Counted from the first letter of the stretch, positions 34,165 to 45,890 are shown. The stretch is 64,000 nt of DNA from Erinaceus europaeus (GCF_950295315.1 NC_080165.1:2114158-2178157), one strand, 5' to 3'. Program-made: numbers and translations. The notes: generated from the sequence alone by a model not told the origin.

Positions 34165-34485
34165 GCACTCTGTTAAACATGCATATATAGCCATGCACCA
34201 GGACCCATGTTCGAGACCTAGCTCCCCACGTGCAGCGGGGGAAGTTCACAAATAGTGAAGCAGTTCTGTAGTGTTCCTTCTCCACCAGGCCTCTCTTTTG
34301 CTTTCTTTAAATTAGATTTTATTTTACTTGATTCTCTCTCCCCCTCTATCTCCTCTTCCTCTCTCAATTTATCTCTGTTCTATCCAATAAAATGGAAAAA
34401 AATGGCAGCCAGGAGCAGTGGATTCCTAGAGCAGGCACCAAGCCCCAACAATAGTCTTGGAAACAAATATAAAATAAATAAAATA
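34165..34485 (+). mobile_element. SINE-B long form, sense
   Basis: Head near GGTGCACTCTGTTAAACATG, CCCATGTTCGAGACC B box, AGTGAAGCAGTTCTG and a CT-rich body. It ends with the 3' module GGCAGCCAGGAGCAGTGGAT...CTTGGAAACAAATA. Confidence 0.8.
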
Positions 34486-34489
34486 AAAT

Positions 34490-34945
34490 AGTACATACAT
34501 TAAATAGTCATGATTGAACTGGGACCACTTCCCACTGCCAGAGTTCTGTGCATTACCCCCTTCATTAGAAGCTTCCCTATTCCTTAGCTCTCTGGGAACA
34601 TGGATCAAAAATTTTTATAGGGAGCAGAAGGTGGGAGGTCTGGCTTCTGTAATTCCTTCTCCACTGGACATGGACATCTGCAGGTGGATCCACACCCCCA
34701 GCCTGTTTCTATCTTTCCCTAGTGGGGCAGGGCTCTGGGAAGGTACGGTTCTAGGACACATTAGTGAGGGCGTCTGCAACTTGCTAGCTGATAGGCAGTG
34801 AGATATAAAGCAGAACAAACTCTTTGACAAAGAGGAATCCACATGTAGGAATAGAGATGATGAAAGTAGGGGTCTTTATGTGGGAAGAAACTAGAAAGCC
34901 TATTTTAGGTATGCATGTTCCAAGGGGCCTCTACCCCTTGTAAAG
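34490..34945 (-). mobile_element. HR copy, older subfamily
   Basis: Antisense HR: TTCCCACTGCCAGAGTTC, GAAGCTTCCCTATTCC, GGTGGGAGGTCTGGCTTC, GTGGGGCAGGGCTCTGG and TAGGACACATTAGTGAGG. It fades out near 34945. Confidence 0.85.
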
Positions 34946-37030
34946 ATAGAGTGTGTCTGTTGGAGCTATTCTGAGAGAGTCAACTGACCATTTAATTTTA
35001 CTAATTCACATGTCAATAAATCCAGTCATCTCTAAGAAAGTATAATGTTCTTTTTTATTTTCAAATTGTAAAACACAATAAATAAGATAATTAAAATCAA
35101 GCTTTTTCTCAACCCACTTTCACTTTACAAATAGTGTACTATCATTTTAGAGACAGCTAAAGAGAATAAAATAAAATAGGTGCACAATTAATGGACATGT
35201 TTTAGGGACTTTCAAATTTGGTTATATGTTAAATTGTAGAAGTCTGTGTTGCCAGCAGATAGTTGATGATATACTTATCCAAACCCCTGGCTTTTATGAC
35301 AGGATTCTTGATCAATAGCCAGCCAGTTCTGAGAAAGTATGAAAGAAAACTTGTATAAAACTTTTGAAAGGAGCACATCTGAACTATAGGAGTTTTAAAT
35401 ACCTCTCTATACATAGTATAGTCAGCAAGTACAGCATCAAAGTGAGTTTAGAGGGCGTAGGGAAAAAGGACTCACCTGTAAGTTCTCTCCAAGGATGTTG
35501 TGCTTGTCTGTAAATTCTAAGGGTTGCTTTCCTCAGGTACTGATTGTTAGCTGCGGTGATGATATAACCTCGGCCACTCTAGACATCTGGACAACCATTA
35601 TCAATGGTTGGTTAAAATGGCTGAACATGGAAACAGCAGATGGTGCTGTTCACAGAGGTGACTATGTACAGATATGTTTTATTGACGCATGCTCTACTGT
35701 CCATGTCCATATTCGGCAACCATTTTGAAGATGCAGCCTAACAAGTGAGCAGTGGAAGTAGTCAACTTCTCTTGCTTTTGTGCAGGAATGAAAATGTTAC
35801 ACAGAGATTGATATAAACCCCATAACTGTGTATTTAGCCTTAATCTGACTTTCATTACCCAAGACAAATTCCATTATCTTCAATAAGATGGGCATGCAAG
35901 TATTCCAGGGGAGGGTGCACTTCCAAATGAATGAGCTTCAAGCCACTGTAAGAACCAGATGCATTCATTTTCCTGGTGTTTCCTGGTTATCAGAGATGAT
36001 GAAAAATAGCTCGGATGGCTTGCGTGTGGCTTGGAGCCCACATAACCTTATTGAAATCTTGGCACTCTGCTCATATTTGTTATTTAAGTAAATGGACCTT
36101 GAAGACCATAAGATAAGTAGTAGAACTAATAGTGCATTCATCAGTTAGAGCTACCTACACTATTACATTACATAAAATCGCTAATGTTTAGTGTGGCATT
36201 TGTTTATTACTATTAAAAAAGAGTTATTGTTTGGAAGACCTTTTGCTATTGTCATTTATTTCTAAAAATAATAATATTGTTTCAGCATTTACCTCTGTGG
36301 TATTCATATTTGTGGTCTATGAGAGTCCAAAGAAACCTCAATATCTAAGAATTCAGGAAAAAAAAAAACAGATGCTATCTGGGTAGTTCTAATTATTTCC
36401 AGAACCTTCCATCGCCCTGACAATCACCGTGTGTCAATCCAGCTGTCTTCTCTGGATATACTTGTTTTATGGGCAGGAGTAACATTAAAATGTTAGGAGT
36501 CACATAGAAGAATTATCTGAAACAAAGCCCAGCAATTCCTTTGATTTCTTCATAATAACTTATTTCCTTCTTCTAGAAAAAAAGTGTCATACTACATAAA
36601 CAAATTACGCTGATTCATAGCTGCTGCTCCTTAATTTATGTTATATTTAATATAACTTAACATCAGTTATATTTAAACACTCAGGGCCTGTTAGAAGGGC
36701 AACGGTCCACAAAACAGCTTTTGATTTCTGTTCTTGCTTCTGACCTCAGGTGGTAGTGCACATTAAGAAGACTCTAAACTGTTGCTAGGAAGTGCAAATT
36801 CCCAATCCCACACAAAGGGATTTTAATTCAGATGGTCTGGAGAATATCTGAGGAGGCTACATGCTAAATTCATCCCCCAAGGATCCCAGAACAGAGAAGT
36901 CACAGATGTTGATTAGCAGTGGTCAATGCATCTATTCAGAATATGAACAGACTTTCCCCAAGTGATCACAGATCTAGATGAGAGCAACAGAAGTGTCTGC
37001 ACTTTTAGAGAAAAGCCTGATTGGGACAAC
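34946..37030. other. Longest repeat-poor stretch of the first half
   Basis: About 2 kb without a recognised young repeat. Open frames at 35495-35728 and 35888-36091 have no recognisable domain or splice context. A 113-bp segment (36121-36233) recurs at 37989-38101. Parts such as 36380-36640 look mixed in composition and could be conserved non-coding DNA, but only an alignment could show this. Confidence 0.4.
36121..36233 (+). repeat. 113-bp direct repeat, copy 1
   Basis: About 95% identical to 37989-38101 (6 mismatches counted). It starts TAGAACTAATAG and ends TTATTGTTTG in both copies. Confidence 0.95.
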
Positions 37031-37034
37031 AAAA

Positions 37035-37411
37035 TGCCGGTCCCTGTTCAGGGTGCCGTATGCCGGGCTGGGCTAGCTTCACGGGCGGTAGAGAGAGGAC
37101 CAGGGACTCACAGCTGAGCTGGGAAGCAGTATCTCATTTATTAATCAGATACATCGCCTTTTATGCATCTCTTCACGGGAAGTGGCAAGCGAAAGGAAAT
37201 GACTAGGAGAGGGGGCGGAGCAAAAAAAGAGTGTGAACAGAACATAGAAAGCTTCCATGTAACCTGGGGGGGTTAAAGCAATACCCTGCAGGCAGGGCGG
37301 GACCCAAGTACAACAGCGATTATGTAAATAGACCACATCGTAAGTAATACAAGCAAACCTAATGTGATGATACAACAGGTCTTATAAGCAGAATTCAGAA
37401 GCATACCAACA
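37035..37411 (-). mobile_element. Solo LTR, endogenous retrovirus (class II-like)
   Basis: 377 bp, reading TGTTGGTATGC...ACCGGCA on the minus strand with TG/CA ends. Flanks ACAAAA (37029-37034) and ACAACA (37412-37417) are a 6-bp target duplication with one mismatch. Minus-strand signals include a TATA-like ATAAAAG near 37164 and AATAAA at 37142-37137. No internal viral genes remain. Confidence 0.85.
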
Positions 37412-37988
37412 ACAACATTATTTTTTTCCTATCTTAAGACGTCCCTGCTTTACCCTGCATCTCTATGAATTCCTGAATGCCTGCAGAAGAAACACCTTGT
37501 ATAGATTTGTAAGGTTGCTGCTCTTTTTCATGAGCTCAGAAGGGTCCACATCATCATACTGAACTACGTGTATGTGTTTTCTGCCCGGGGCCTGACATGT
37601 TTTGTTTTTCTGTTTTCTTTTATTTTTATCTTTGTGTTTTTTAACAGGTTCTTATGGATTCTGAATTTCTGTTAAACATTTTGGTATTTGAAGCTGGGGT
37701 TAGCCTCTAGCATTTTCCTCAAAGAAGGGATTCTTGGCTTAAACAAGCTGGGCTGAGAACAAAACAATACTTGAAGTCCCCTTTTGTTATTAATACAAAG
37801 AATAGACAGAAAATTAAAGTTCATACAATTAATTGTGCTCCCTAAAATGTAATTATACCTTCTTCCCTGATAAAATAATAATAATAATAATAATAATAAA
37901 CATCTCCCTAGATATTACTAATGGAAAGCTACTATTTTATTTACCTTTTACCTTAAGTACCAGTATTTATAAAAGACCATTCTGGACC
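37412..37988. other. Unclassified stretch with (AAT)n
   Basis: No gene recognised. (AAT)n at 37872-37898. Confidence 0.45.
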
Positions 37989-38101
37989 TAGAACTAATAG
38001 TACATTCATCAGTTAGAGCTACCTACACTATTTCATTACATAAAATCACTAGTGTTTAGTGTTGCATTTGTTTATTACTATTAAAAAAGAATTATTGTTT
38101 G
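37989..38101 (+). repeat. 113-bp direct repeat, copy 2
   Basis: Second copy of the 36121-36233 segment. Its right end is exactly where the HR copy begins. Confidence 0.95.
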
Positions 38102-38509
38102 AACCTCTCACAGATCCCTCTTGCCACCATTCCTGGTCATCTCCATCAGAAAAGACATCATAAACTCTCTGTGGGTCTCTCCAGGATCTTGCCCTCACTG
38201 CAGAGCAGCCATGGTGGGGACTCCCCACTCTCTGAAGGGAGGCTGGTCAGCCTGCTCTGCCCCTTGAGGAAGACGGGTCCTGACATGAGAGCCTAGAATG
38301 TTCCAGCTGTGACCATGGGCTGTGAGCTCAGACTGACAGGGACTCGGAGGTCACACAAGCTCCTGTGCTGAACGTGAACAGACATGGACCCTGGGTCAGG
38401 TGGATGGGGTTCACAGTAAACTGTGTCTGACACATTTTTCAAGTTTGGGAGCTGCTTTCTGCCCTAATTTAGCTTTCTAGCTCTATTCTAGACTCTGACA
38501 CCATCTTTA

Positions 38510-38692
38510 CACACATTTTTTTTTCTTTTTTTTTTTTAAGCAGAACCCAGCTCAGCTTTACCTTAGGGTGTTATTTAGGGGAATTAAATCTGGGACTTTG
38601 AAACCTTAGCCATGAGGGTCTCTTTACATAACTATGATGCTGTATAACCCCCCCCCACACACACACACACACACACAATATTTTTACTCTAT
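38510..38692 (-). mobile_element. SINE-C, antisense
   Basis: T-rich tail, CAGAACCCAGCTCAGC, AATTAAATCTGGGAC (decayed B box), GAGGGTCTCTTTACATAACT and a (CA)n run at 38654-38680. Confidence 0.75.
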
Positions 38693-38986
38693 CTAAACAT
38701 CAGCTATCAAGCTCAGGCAAATGGAACTTACCTAAAAAAACTTCCTAGCTTCCTTCCATGCTAACAACCCTCTTCTCATCTGCTCTATGCCTACTTTTTT
38801 GTTTCCCATTCATTAATTGTTTTTGTCCTGATTTATATCTTATGGTATTTCAGCCACCAAGTTGCAGATGCTACCATGATACCAACCTGACTTCCCTGGG
38901 CAGACAACCTCACCTCCCCAGAGCCCTGCTCCACTAGGGAAAGACAGAAACAGAGTGGGGGTGTGGATCCACCTGCCAATGCCCAT

Positions 38987-39349
38987 TCTTCCTGGGAGAG
39001 AGACTATGGGACTCTAGGAGCTGGATGCAGGGCTAGCTTTGTGGGTGGGAGAGAGACGACCAGAGACTCATGGCTGAGCTGGGAACGCAGTTCAATCTTT
39101 TTTGACGAGTAGGGATGTAGTTCAACAATCTAATCTCTAATCACAATTCTGTCCTATATATATATATATATCTCCTGAGGTGGAAGTGTCAGGAAGAGGA
39201 AGTACGTAGGATAGGGGGTGGGGAGAAGGAAAAATCACTTGAACCAGTGGGGATTAAACCAATGAAAACAATGATTATGTAAATAGACCACAGCCTCAAG
39301 CAGTGCAACAGAAGGAGTCTTAGAAGGAGAATTTAGAAGCAGACCAACA
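38987..39349 (-). mobile_element. Solo LTR inserted in HR
   Basis: 363 bp, starting TGTTGGTCTGCTTC on the minus strand. It is flanked by a perfect 6-bp target duplication, GCCCAT (38981-38986 and 39350-39355). It shares GATTATGTAAATAGACCACA and the AGCTCAGC...GAGTC...TGGTC block with the LTRs at 1436 and 37035. A (TA)n run sits at 39157-39171. It is younger than the HR it splits. Confidence 0.9.
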
Positions 39350-39755
39350 GCCCATGTCCAGTGGAGAAGCAATTACAGAAGCCAGACCTTCCACCTTCTG
39401 CTCCCCATAAAGAATTTTGGTTCATACTCCAGAGGGATAAAGAAGAGGGAAGTTTCCAGTGGATGGGGAGGATACACAGAACTCTGGTGGCAGGAACTAT
39501 ATGGAATTATATTTCTTTTATTTTTATCACACAATCTTACCAATCATTATTAATTCTCTAAGAAAACAAACAAACAAACAAAAAAAAAAACTCTCCAGAA
39601 GTCATTTTCCAACAGATTGTCAAAAGTGTTTCCTGCATCTTAAGAGCATGTGTTGATTTCTTTAGAAGAAAGGCAACTTTCCTTCATTATCAAAGGTAAT
39701 ATTACTCACATATTTTAGATACTTAATAAATATCTGTTTGTTTGCTTTGTAAACA

Positions 39756-39885
39756 GGATAGGGAAGCTTCCAATGGAGTGCATGTGAAGCAGGCCTCTGG
39801 TGGAGGGAACTGTGTGGAGTTGACTTACAATTTTATAAATCATTATTGTATCTCCAATGAAAATAAAAAGCAAGAAACAAAATAT
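39756..39885 (+). mobile_element. HR 3' end fragment
   Basis: GGATAGGGAAGCTTCCAATG and GGGAACTGTGTGGAGTTG followed by ATTTTATAAATCATTATTG: only the last ~120 bp of HR. Confidence 0.8.
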
Positions 39886-40250
39886 TTTAAAATTACAAAA
39901 CCAAAAGAGGTCATTCTTCTCAACCTTTTAATACTAGTTTCTTAAATAAAATTTATTTTCCTTATTTCTTTTTTTCTTCAAGTTCTACTGGAAATGAGTA
40001 TAGATATAGATACAGTTACAGACACAGATACAGATATAGATATATTGCTAATGACCATGTCAAATGCTTTCTTTTTAGCACTTATATCATTTGCTCTTCT
40101 TATTTATAAATTCTAATAATTCACTCCTTTTTCTAAACAACCTCCTTTATCCTCACTCAAATACCATACCTCCTGTATTTCCCATGCTGAAATCACACTT
40201 TTTGGTATGTTTATTTTTCCTTTTTTATTCTTTCTTTCTTTCTCTCATTC

Positions 40251-40270
<20 letters not shown>
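39886..40270. other. Unclassified stretch with GATA/GACA microsatellite
   Basis: Degenerate GATATA/GACACA repeats at about 39998-40046; (ATT)n at 40254-40281. No gene recognised. Confidence 0.5.
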
Positions 40271-40274
<4 letters not shown>

Positions 40275-40281
<7 letters not shown>

Positions 40282-40835
40282 TTGCCACTAGACATATCAC
40301 TGGAACTCTGTGTCTAAACTACAATCTACTGCTCCCAGATGCTTTTTTAAAAATATTTATTTTATTTAGTTATTCCCTTTTGTTGCCCTTGTTGTTTTAT
40401 TGTTGTAGTTATTATTGATGTCATCATTGTTGGATAGGACAGAGAGAAATAGAGAGAGGAGGGGAAGACAGAGAGGGGGAGAGAAAGATAGACACCTGCA
40501 GACCTGCTTCACCGCCTGTGAAGCGACTCCCCTGCAGGTGGGGAGCTGGGGTTCGAACCGGGATCCTTATGCTGGTCCTTGTGCTTTGCGCTTAACCCGC
40601 TGCGCTACAGCCCGACTCCCTCCCAGATGCTTTTTATCTTTATTTTTTTATTATTTGACAGAACAGCTAGAAATTGGGAGAGAATGGGATGATAGAGGCT
40701 GACAGACAGAGACAGCTGCAGCACAATCTCGTCATCCATGAATACCTGCCACAGGGGAAAAGTGGGGTATTGAATCCGGGTCCTTGCACATGGTAACATG
40801 TGTACTTTTTTTGTGAAAAAGTCTGGCCCTTCTCA
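40275..40835 (-). mobile_element. Old SINE split by a younger SINE-A, antisense
   Basis: The old copy shows its 3' module at 40282-40345 and continues at 40636-40835 (TTGACAGAACAGCTAGAAATT, CTTGCACATGGTAACATG). Inside it sits a complete SINE-A (about 40350-40618). The flanking TCCCAGATGCTTTTT occurs on both sides (near 40335 and 40620) and is the target duplication. Confidence 0.85.
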
Positions 40836-40839
40836 TTTT

Positions 40840-42925
40840 ATTTTATTTTAGTTTAATTTTTACTGTTGTTGGTTTGTTTTAGTCACCAGGGCTTCAGTGC
40901 TTCAGTGCATTAATTTGAAAACACTGTCAAGAGACAAATAGGGAGGAAGTGAAGGAGGAAGGGAAAGAAAGAGAGATGGAGAGAGGCAGAGAGAAACCAA
41001 TGCATCCTTCATTGCTTTGAAGGACTTGATCTGGGGTCACACACTGGGAACAGAACACTTCCTAAGTGGGTTGTTGTGACAACCCTGATGTCTCTTTGAA
41101 TCTGTTATTTAATCTGCACTCTCATCATAGCCCACAAGGATAATCAGAATAATTCTGTTGGTTCCCAACACCACAATGTACCTTGTTTCAGAAAGCTCAG
41201 GCTCAGATTCAATGCTTCTCTTAAATTCAAGTTCATACCCACAGCACTTCAGCCCTCCACACTGATGTCCACTCTGGCAGCCAAGATATTGGCAGGAAGT
41301 AGTAAACACTGAGAGAGGTTCTAAAGAGAAATCGATGATATGTGGATAAGGTTACAGAGGGAAAAGTATGTCAAGACACTCAAGGATGTGGTCAAGGTTA
41401 CAGAAAGAATATGACACTCAGAAACCAGTCACGGTATGAGGCTACACCACCCTTAGAAAGACAGAAGTTCAAACTACCATGGGAGCCCTGTGGGGCAAAT
41501 GGAGCCCTGTCTGGGGGGAGAACGGGCATTTGCCAGCAGGGTGACTATTGCTGTGAGCAGCATGGGCAGAGTTATATCTACACACAGAAGGCACTTTGCA
41601 GACACAGTCCGATTTAACAATACAGAAAATTAATCTGCCCCAATTGCCTTTCTGCCAGCTAAATTCAAACTGTGCATAGCATGAAATATTCTGAATTTAT
41701 CTCAAGGCAATTCATCTGGCGTTTGATATTTTGCTTTCTAAAGATAATAGAGATTAACTATGATAATAATTTTTTCCATAAAATTTTTGTTATCTTTAAA
41801 TAGATAACATCAATGCTACCATCAAATTCAAATACTCAAAAGATGTTTTATCTCAAGAAAGTTTTATATAAATATCATGAAAATTTTATTTAAACCTTTA
41901 ATGAGCATGAAGGACTTGAAAGGTAGTTGTTCTAAATTTTATTGACTTGTGAAATTTATCTGCAATTACAACTGGATTGGTGACTTTTGGACACTGTAAA
42001 TTCTAACTCAAATGTATTAATATCTTGATTCTGCTCTTAAATGTTGTTGCAGGATATGTTAAAACTAGTGTTTGGTAATTTGCCTTCAATTAACTTTTTA
42101 TCTATCCTTGGGCAACACTCTATATCTCTTTTTAATAAGGACACTAAAGACTTTGGTGTTAACTTATGTTTCAGAAAGTCATATGAGTTTTTTTATTCTT
42201 CATACACTCTATGTAGATTCCTAGTAAATACACTTTATCATGGGCTGGCACCATTGACTTAAAAATATTTATTATTTTATTGTCCTTCATGTTCTTTGTC
42301 AAATGAGGAAATAGCTCTTCATTTTTCAATGCCAATGACATTGTCTGTGTGTGTTATTTTAAAGTACAGCATCAAATGTACATTGTTTCATACAAATATG
42401 AAAATAATATTTTTATTCAAATTTATTTGAGAATCATAACAATGTAGGAAGAGATAATGATTGTCTAAATAAATTGTGCTGTACAGCTGTTTTCCTTCCA
42501 ATGGGATTAACTCCCTTTGAGATTATTCAGGCTGGAAAATGTGGTAATAGCACTTAAAATATCTTGCTCAATAAACCAAGTGCAGAACTGTGCATCTGCC
42601 TGCAAAAAAGGCTTCATCATTAGCTCTCTGCTTAGCTGGTGGGTTTACTTGGTGCTGGGTCGGCATCCAGAGTCTAGGGGATTGTGTGCTCCTCATTAAA
42701 ATGAAACAATGAAGAATTAAAAGTCAAACATGAGGCACAATTTATTTCCCTCTTTTAAATTATAATGTTTAGTCAGGAAACATTTACTCATAACTCTATA
42801 GGGTGTTTGATACCCGTGGATTAGCCAATGGGTGGCCCAGGGCATATGAGGAAAAAAAATCAGATCTCATAGAAGTTTCTAGATCACATGTGTTTTTTAC
42901 AGATGAAGAATCTTATCACAGAGTA
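40840..42925. other. Largely unclassified stretch
   Basis: A possible very old antisense SINE relic at 40870-41080 (GTCACCAGGGCTTCAGTGC; GACAGGGAGAGAG-like run). Open frames at 41109-41309 and 41342-41617 have no recognisable family. The sequence at about 42485-42715 is compositionally mixed and free of simple repeats, a candidate for conserved non-coding DNA. No exon recognised. Confidence 0.4.
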
Positions 42926-42927
42926 TA

Positions 42928-43070
42928 ACTTCTTCTTCCTCCTCCTCCTACTCCATTTCTTCTTCCTCTTCCTCCTCCACTTCTTCCCCTTCCCCTTCTC
43001 CTCCTCCTCCTCCTCCTCCTCCTCCTCCTCCTCCTCCTCCTCCTCCTCCTCCTCCTTCTTCTCTCTATCC
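42928..43070 (+). repeat. (CCT)n / (CTT)n microsatellite
   Basis: Pyrimidine run with an almost perfect (CTC)n core at 42998-43055. It creates a spurious poly-Ser/Phe open frame. Confidence 0.95.
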
Positions 43071-43094
43071 CTTTCTTACTTCTTCCTCTCTCTT

Positions 43095-43167
43095 TATCAC
43101 CAGGGTTATCTCTGGGCCTCAGTACATGTACAATGAAACCTTAGCTCCAGCAGCCTTTCTTTCTTTT

Positions 43168-43211
<44 letters not shown>

Positions 43212-43388
43212 TCATTGCATAGAACAAGGAGAAGTTTATAGGGTCTGTGATTCAGAGAGGAGAGAGAGACACCTGCAGTATCACTTCACTGCTCATGAAA
43301 CTTCTCTCTGCAGGTGGGGACCTGGTCCTTGACCTGGTTCATTGAACATGATAGCCTGTTTATTCAAACAAGTGTGCTAGTACCCTTT
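43095..43388 (-). mobile_element. SINE long form, antisense, with (TTTC)n
   Basis: 3' module TCACCAGGGTTATCTCTGG; a (TTTC)n expansion at 43158-43214 replaces the tail; CACCTGCAGTATCACTTCAC; head GTGTGCTAGTACCC. Confidence 0.85.
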
Positions 43389-43394
43389 TTTAAA

Positions 43395-43650
43395 TTTATT
43401 TAAAAAAGGAGACATTAACATAGCAGTAGGATAAGAGGGGTACAACTCCACACAATTCCCACAATTTCCAGAACTCTGTATCCCACCCCCCTCCCCTGAC
43501 AGCTTTCCTATTCTTTATCCCTCTGGGAGCATGGACCCAGGGTCACTGTGGGATGCAGAAGGTGGAAGGTCTGGATTCTGTCATTGCTTCCCTGCTGAAC
43601 ATGGGTGTTGTTGACTGGTCGGTCCATACTCCCAGCCTGTCTCTCTTTCT
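43395..43650 (-). mobile_element. HR copy, 5'-truncated
   Basis: Antisense HR: GGTACAACTCCACACAATTC, CCCCTGACAGCTTTCC, GGGATGCAGAAGGTGG, ACTGGTCGGTCCATACTCCC. It runs into a (CT)n tract at 43640-43700. Confidence 0.9.
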
Positions 43651-43699
43651 TCTCTCTCCCTCAATATCTCTCTCAATCTCTCTCTCTCTCCCCCCCTTT

Positions 43700-44120
43700 C
43701 CTCACAGATGTGTTGGAAGCATTTATACCAAATGATGTTAGAATTTCCAAAGACATGTTATCCTTCTTTTAGTTACAGAGCACTCTTACTTGTCATCTAC
43801 ATATTGTTCAACTGCTAAACTTGTGTCCATTCCTGACATTTAATTATGTGTGCAGGTGCAAGGAGTCCTGAAGTCCTGGAAGCTACTGTAGTAATATAAT
43901 GAAGTATCTTTTGGTTTATGCACTGGCTCATAGGTCACAAAGCATTTTCATTTGCTTGAGTTTTACTATTCTCAGTATTTAAGTAGGTTAACCAACAGTA
44001 TTTTACTATAATTTTACTGTGGATTAATATTTAAACATGAATCACTAGAAAATTACAAATTTACATAGATTTATGTTTAATAATCCACATTGCAATTCTT
44101 AAATAATTTTTAAAATTTAT
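43700..44120. other. Unclassified AT-rich stretch
   Basis: No gene or repeat recognised. Confidence 0.4.
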
Positions 44121-44124
44121 TGTA

Positions 44125-44402
44125 TGGGGGACCAGGCAGTGGTGTGCCAGGTTAAGCACATATAGTGTGAAGCACCAGGACCAGTGCCAGGATCCGGGTT
44201 TGAGCCCCTGGCTCTCCACCTGCAGGGGGGTTGCTTCACAAGCGGTGAAGTGGTTACTTAGGTGTCTGTCTCTCTCCCTCTCTGTCTTCCCCTGCCCTCT
44301 AAATTTCTCTTTGTCCTATCTGATAAAAAATGAAAACAATGGCCTCCAGGAGAAGTGGATTCACCAAGCCCCAGTGATCACCCTGGAGGCAAAAATAAAA
44401 AG
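44125..44402 (+). mobile_element. SINE long form, sense
   Basis: Head GGGGGACCAGGCAGTGG, B box GGGTTTGAGCCCCTGG, ACCTGCAGGGGGGTTGC, CT-rich body, then the 3' module GGCCTCCAGGAGAAGTGG... ACCCTGGAGGCAAAAATAAA. Confidence 0.9.
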
Positions 44403-44599
44403 TTATTGTATGTTGATATTTCAATATTATTGATTTGACCTACAGAGAATGACTTTGTTTTATTTACAGATAATTTACTATGCACCTAAACCTCTCTGGA
44501 ATCCATCATGCATACTTTGAGAACCTCTGACCAATTTGATGTGAACTTGCTGAATTGAGATTGGGTTATAATTAACTTCCCTTTTTAATCTTATAACAG

Positions 44600-45125
44600 A
44601 TGAATAATTAAGGTATAATCCAAAACACATTTATTCTGAGCTTGAGTCAATGCCTGTTAGCAAGTGTATAGACTTCTGTGAACCAGCATCCAAACCATGA
44701 CATGGGCCACTCCCACTTGCAGAAGACCATTCTTATAGATAGCTCCACCACCACTTCAGACCAAGAGGCAATTATTATATGGCTTTTCTCAGTAGATATA
44801 AACACTTCCTAGTCTACAAATTCAGATAAGTGCTATGATAGACTGTATATGATTTCCATTGGTCTCTTTCACTTAGCATAATGTTTTAGAGATTCACCCC
44901 TAGTGTATGCACCAGTAGCCTACAGAGCTTTATTTTAAGTTTGTGAGTCACATTCCACCATCTCTATATACCACCCTTGTTTATGAAATTTAACTTGACA
45001 GATCATTCGTCTTCTCTCAGTTTTCTGAGCGTCTTGAGTGTCATAGAAATTCATGTGCAAGTGCTTTTAAGGACATGCTCTCATTTCACTTATACACATG
45101 CCCATAACTACCAGTCCTTGGGCAG
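44600..45125 (-). mobile_element. Ancient L1 3' end (L1M-like), antisense
   Basis: The order AAGGTATAATCC, GACTTCTGTGAACCAGCATC, CTTTCACTTAGCATAATG, GAGATTCACCC and CATGTGCAAGTGCTTTTAAG is that of the old mammalian L1M ORF2/3' end in antisense. Strongly diverged. Confidence 0.6.
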
Positions 45126-45129
45126 AACA

Positions 45130-45378
45130 CTGATCTATATGTTAAAAAGATAAGGACAGAAAGAGAGACCACAAAGGGAAGCCTGGACTAGTTGTGGTGT
45201 ATTGCGCCCAAGAAAAGGATTCTGGGAAAGGAGAGAGAGGGAGGGAGCGGGTGAAGAGGACCTTGACGTCCTGGTACATGACTGACAGGGAGGCGAATGG
45301 TTGTGCCCGTGTGTCTACAACGTCACAGTAAACCATGAATATCCCAATAAAGAGGATCAGAAAAACACCCCCAGAGAG
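45130..45378 (+). mobile_element. Retroposed L1-like 3' UTR end
   Basis: Contains GACTAGTTGTGGTGTATTGC, a GGATTCTGGGAAAGGAG run and a terminal CCCAATAAAGAGGATC with AATAAA. This layout resembles the L1-I 3' UTR but is diverged. Confidence 0.45.
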
Positions 45379-45379
45379 G

Positions 45380-45890
45380 TCATGTGACTTTCTGTTTATG
45401 ACATCAAAGTACAAGAGGTTCAGGAAGCCAGATATTTTGCCATGGTTTGAACATACTGGCTGTGTTCACTTGAAGCACTTTGACTGATGAAAATGATAAC
45501 AAATTTTACCTTCTATCTAAAATAAGATAAAATAAAATAGCTTCCCTGCAGGTGGGACAGGAGAACAGGAGTTCCTCTCCTTTTGCATGGCAATGTGTGT
45601 CGGTAGAGACATTCTGAATACCTTCTCCATGTGACGTGAGTGTCCATAGGCTGCAGAGAGAAGGCAGGATGCCCACACTTGTCTGATGCTGCCATGGGCC
45701 CTGTGCCTGCGTCTGCCCATGGTCGTCCTCCACTCAGCATGACCTGACCTGGGAAGACAACGATATTTGTTCTGAACTCTAGCTGCTGAAGCAGAAATTC
45801 ATGCGCATCAACCCACAGCTGAGCACTTTACCACTAGATCCCTGTAATTACAAACCTTGCTAACACACTGCAGTTTTCCATGAACTTCTA
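45380..45890. other. Unclassified stretch
   Basis: Overlapping short open frames on the minus strand (45506-45740) lack known domains. No gene recognised. Confidence 0.4.

Larger units (their letters stand above)
38101..39550 (+). mobile_element. HR copy, long, interrupted by SINE-C and an LTR
   Basis: Plus-sense HR of the older subfamily with nearly its whole length: CTCACAGATCCCTC, GGACTCCCCACTCTCTG, GGACCCTGGGTCAGGTGGAT, the TTTGGGAGCTG and CTCTGACACCATC region, CAGCCACCAAGTTGCAGATG, and a 3' end TCTTACCAATCATTATTAA. It is split by a SINE-C (38515-38690) and the solo LTR (38987-39349). The flanks of the LTR rejoin perfectly at GCCCAT. Confidence 0.9.

Noticed and set aside
35495..36091. 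Two moderate open frames in a repeat-poor stretch, possible exons
   Set aside because: The encoded peptides match no family I know, and I could not identify flanking splice sites with confidence.
41109..41617. Cys-containing open frames that could suggest a small secreted protein
   Set aside because: No signal peptide or conserved spacing of cysteines, and frames on both strands are equally open.
42888..43136. Open frame with poly-Ser/Phe
   Set aside because: Translation of the (CCT)n microsatellite.
45506..45740. Overlapping minus-strand open frames of about 75 codons
   Set aside because: Three frames are open together with no family resemblance; typical of chance in GC-richer DNA.
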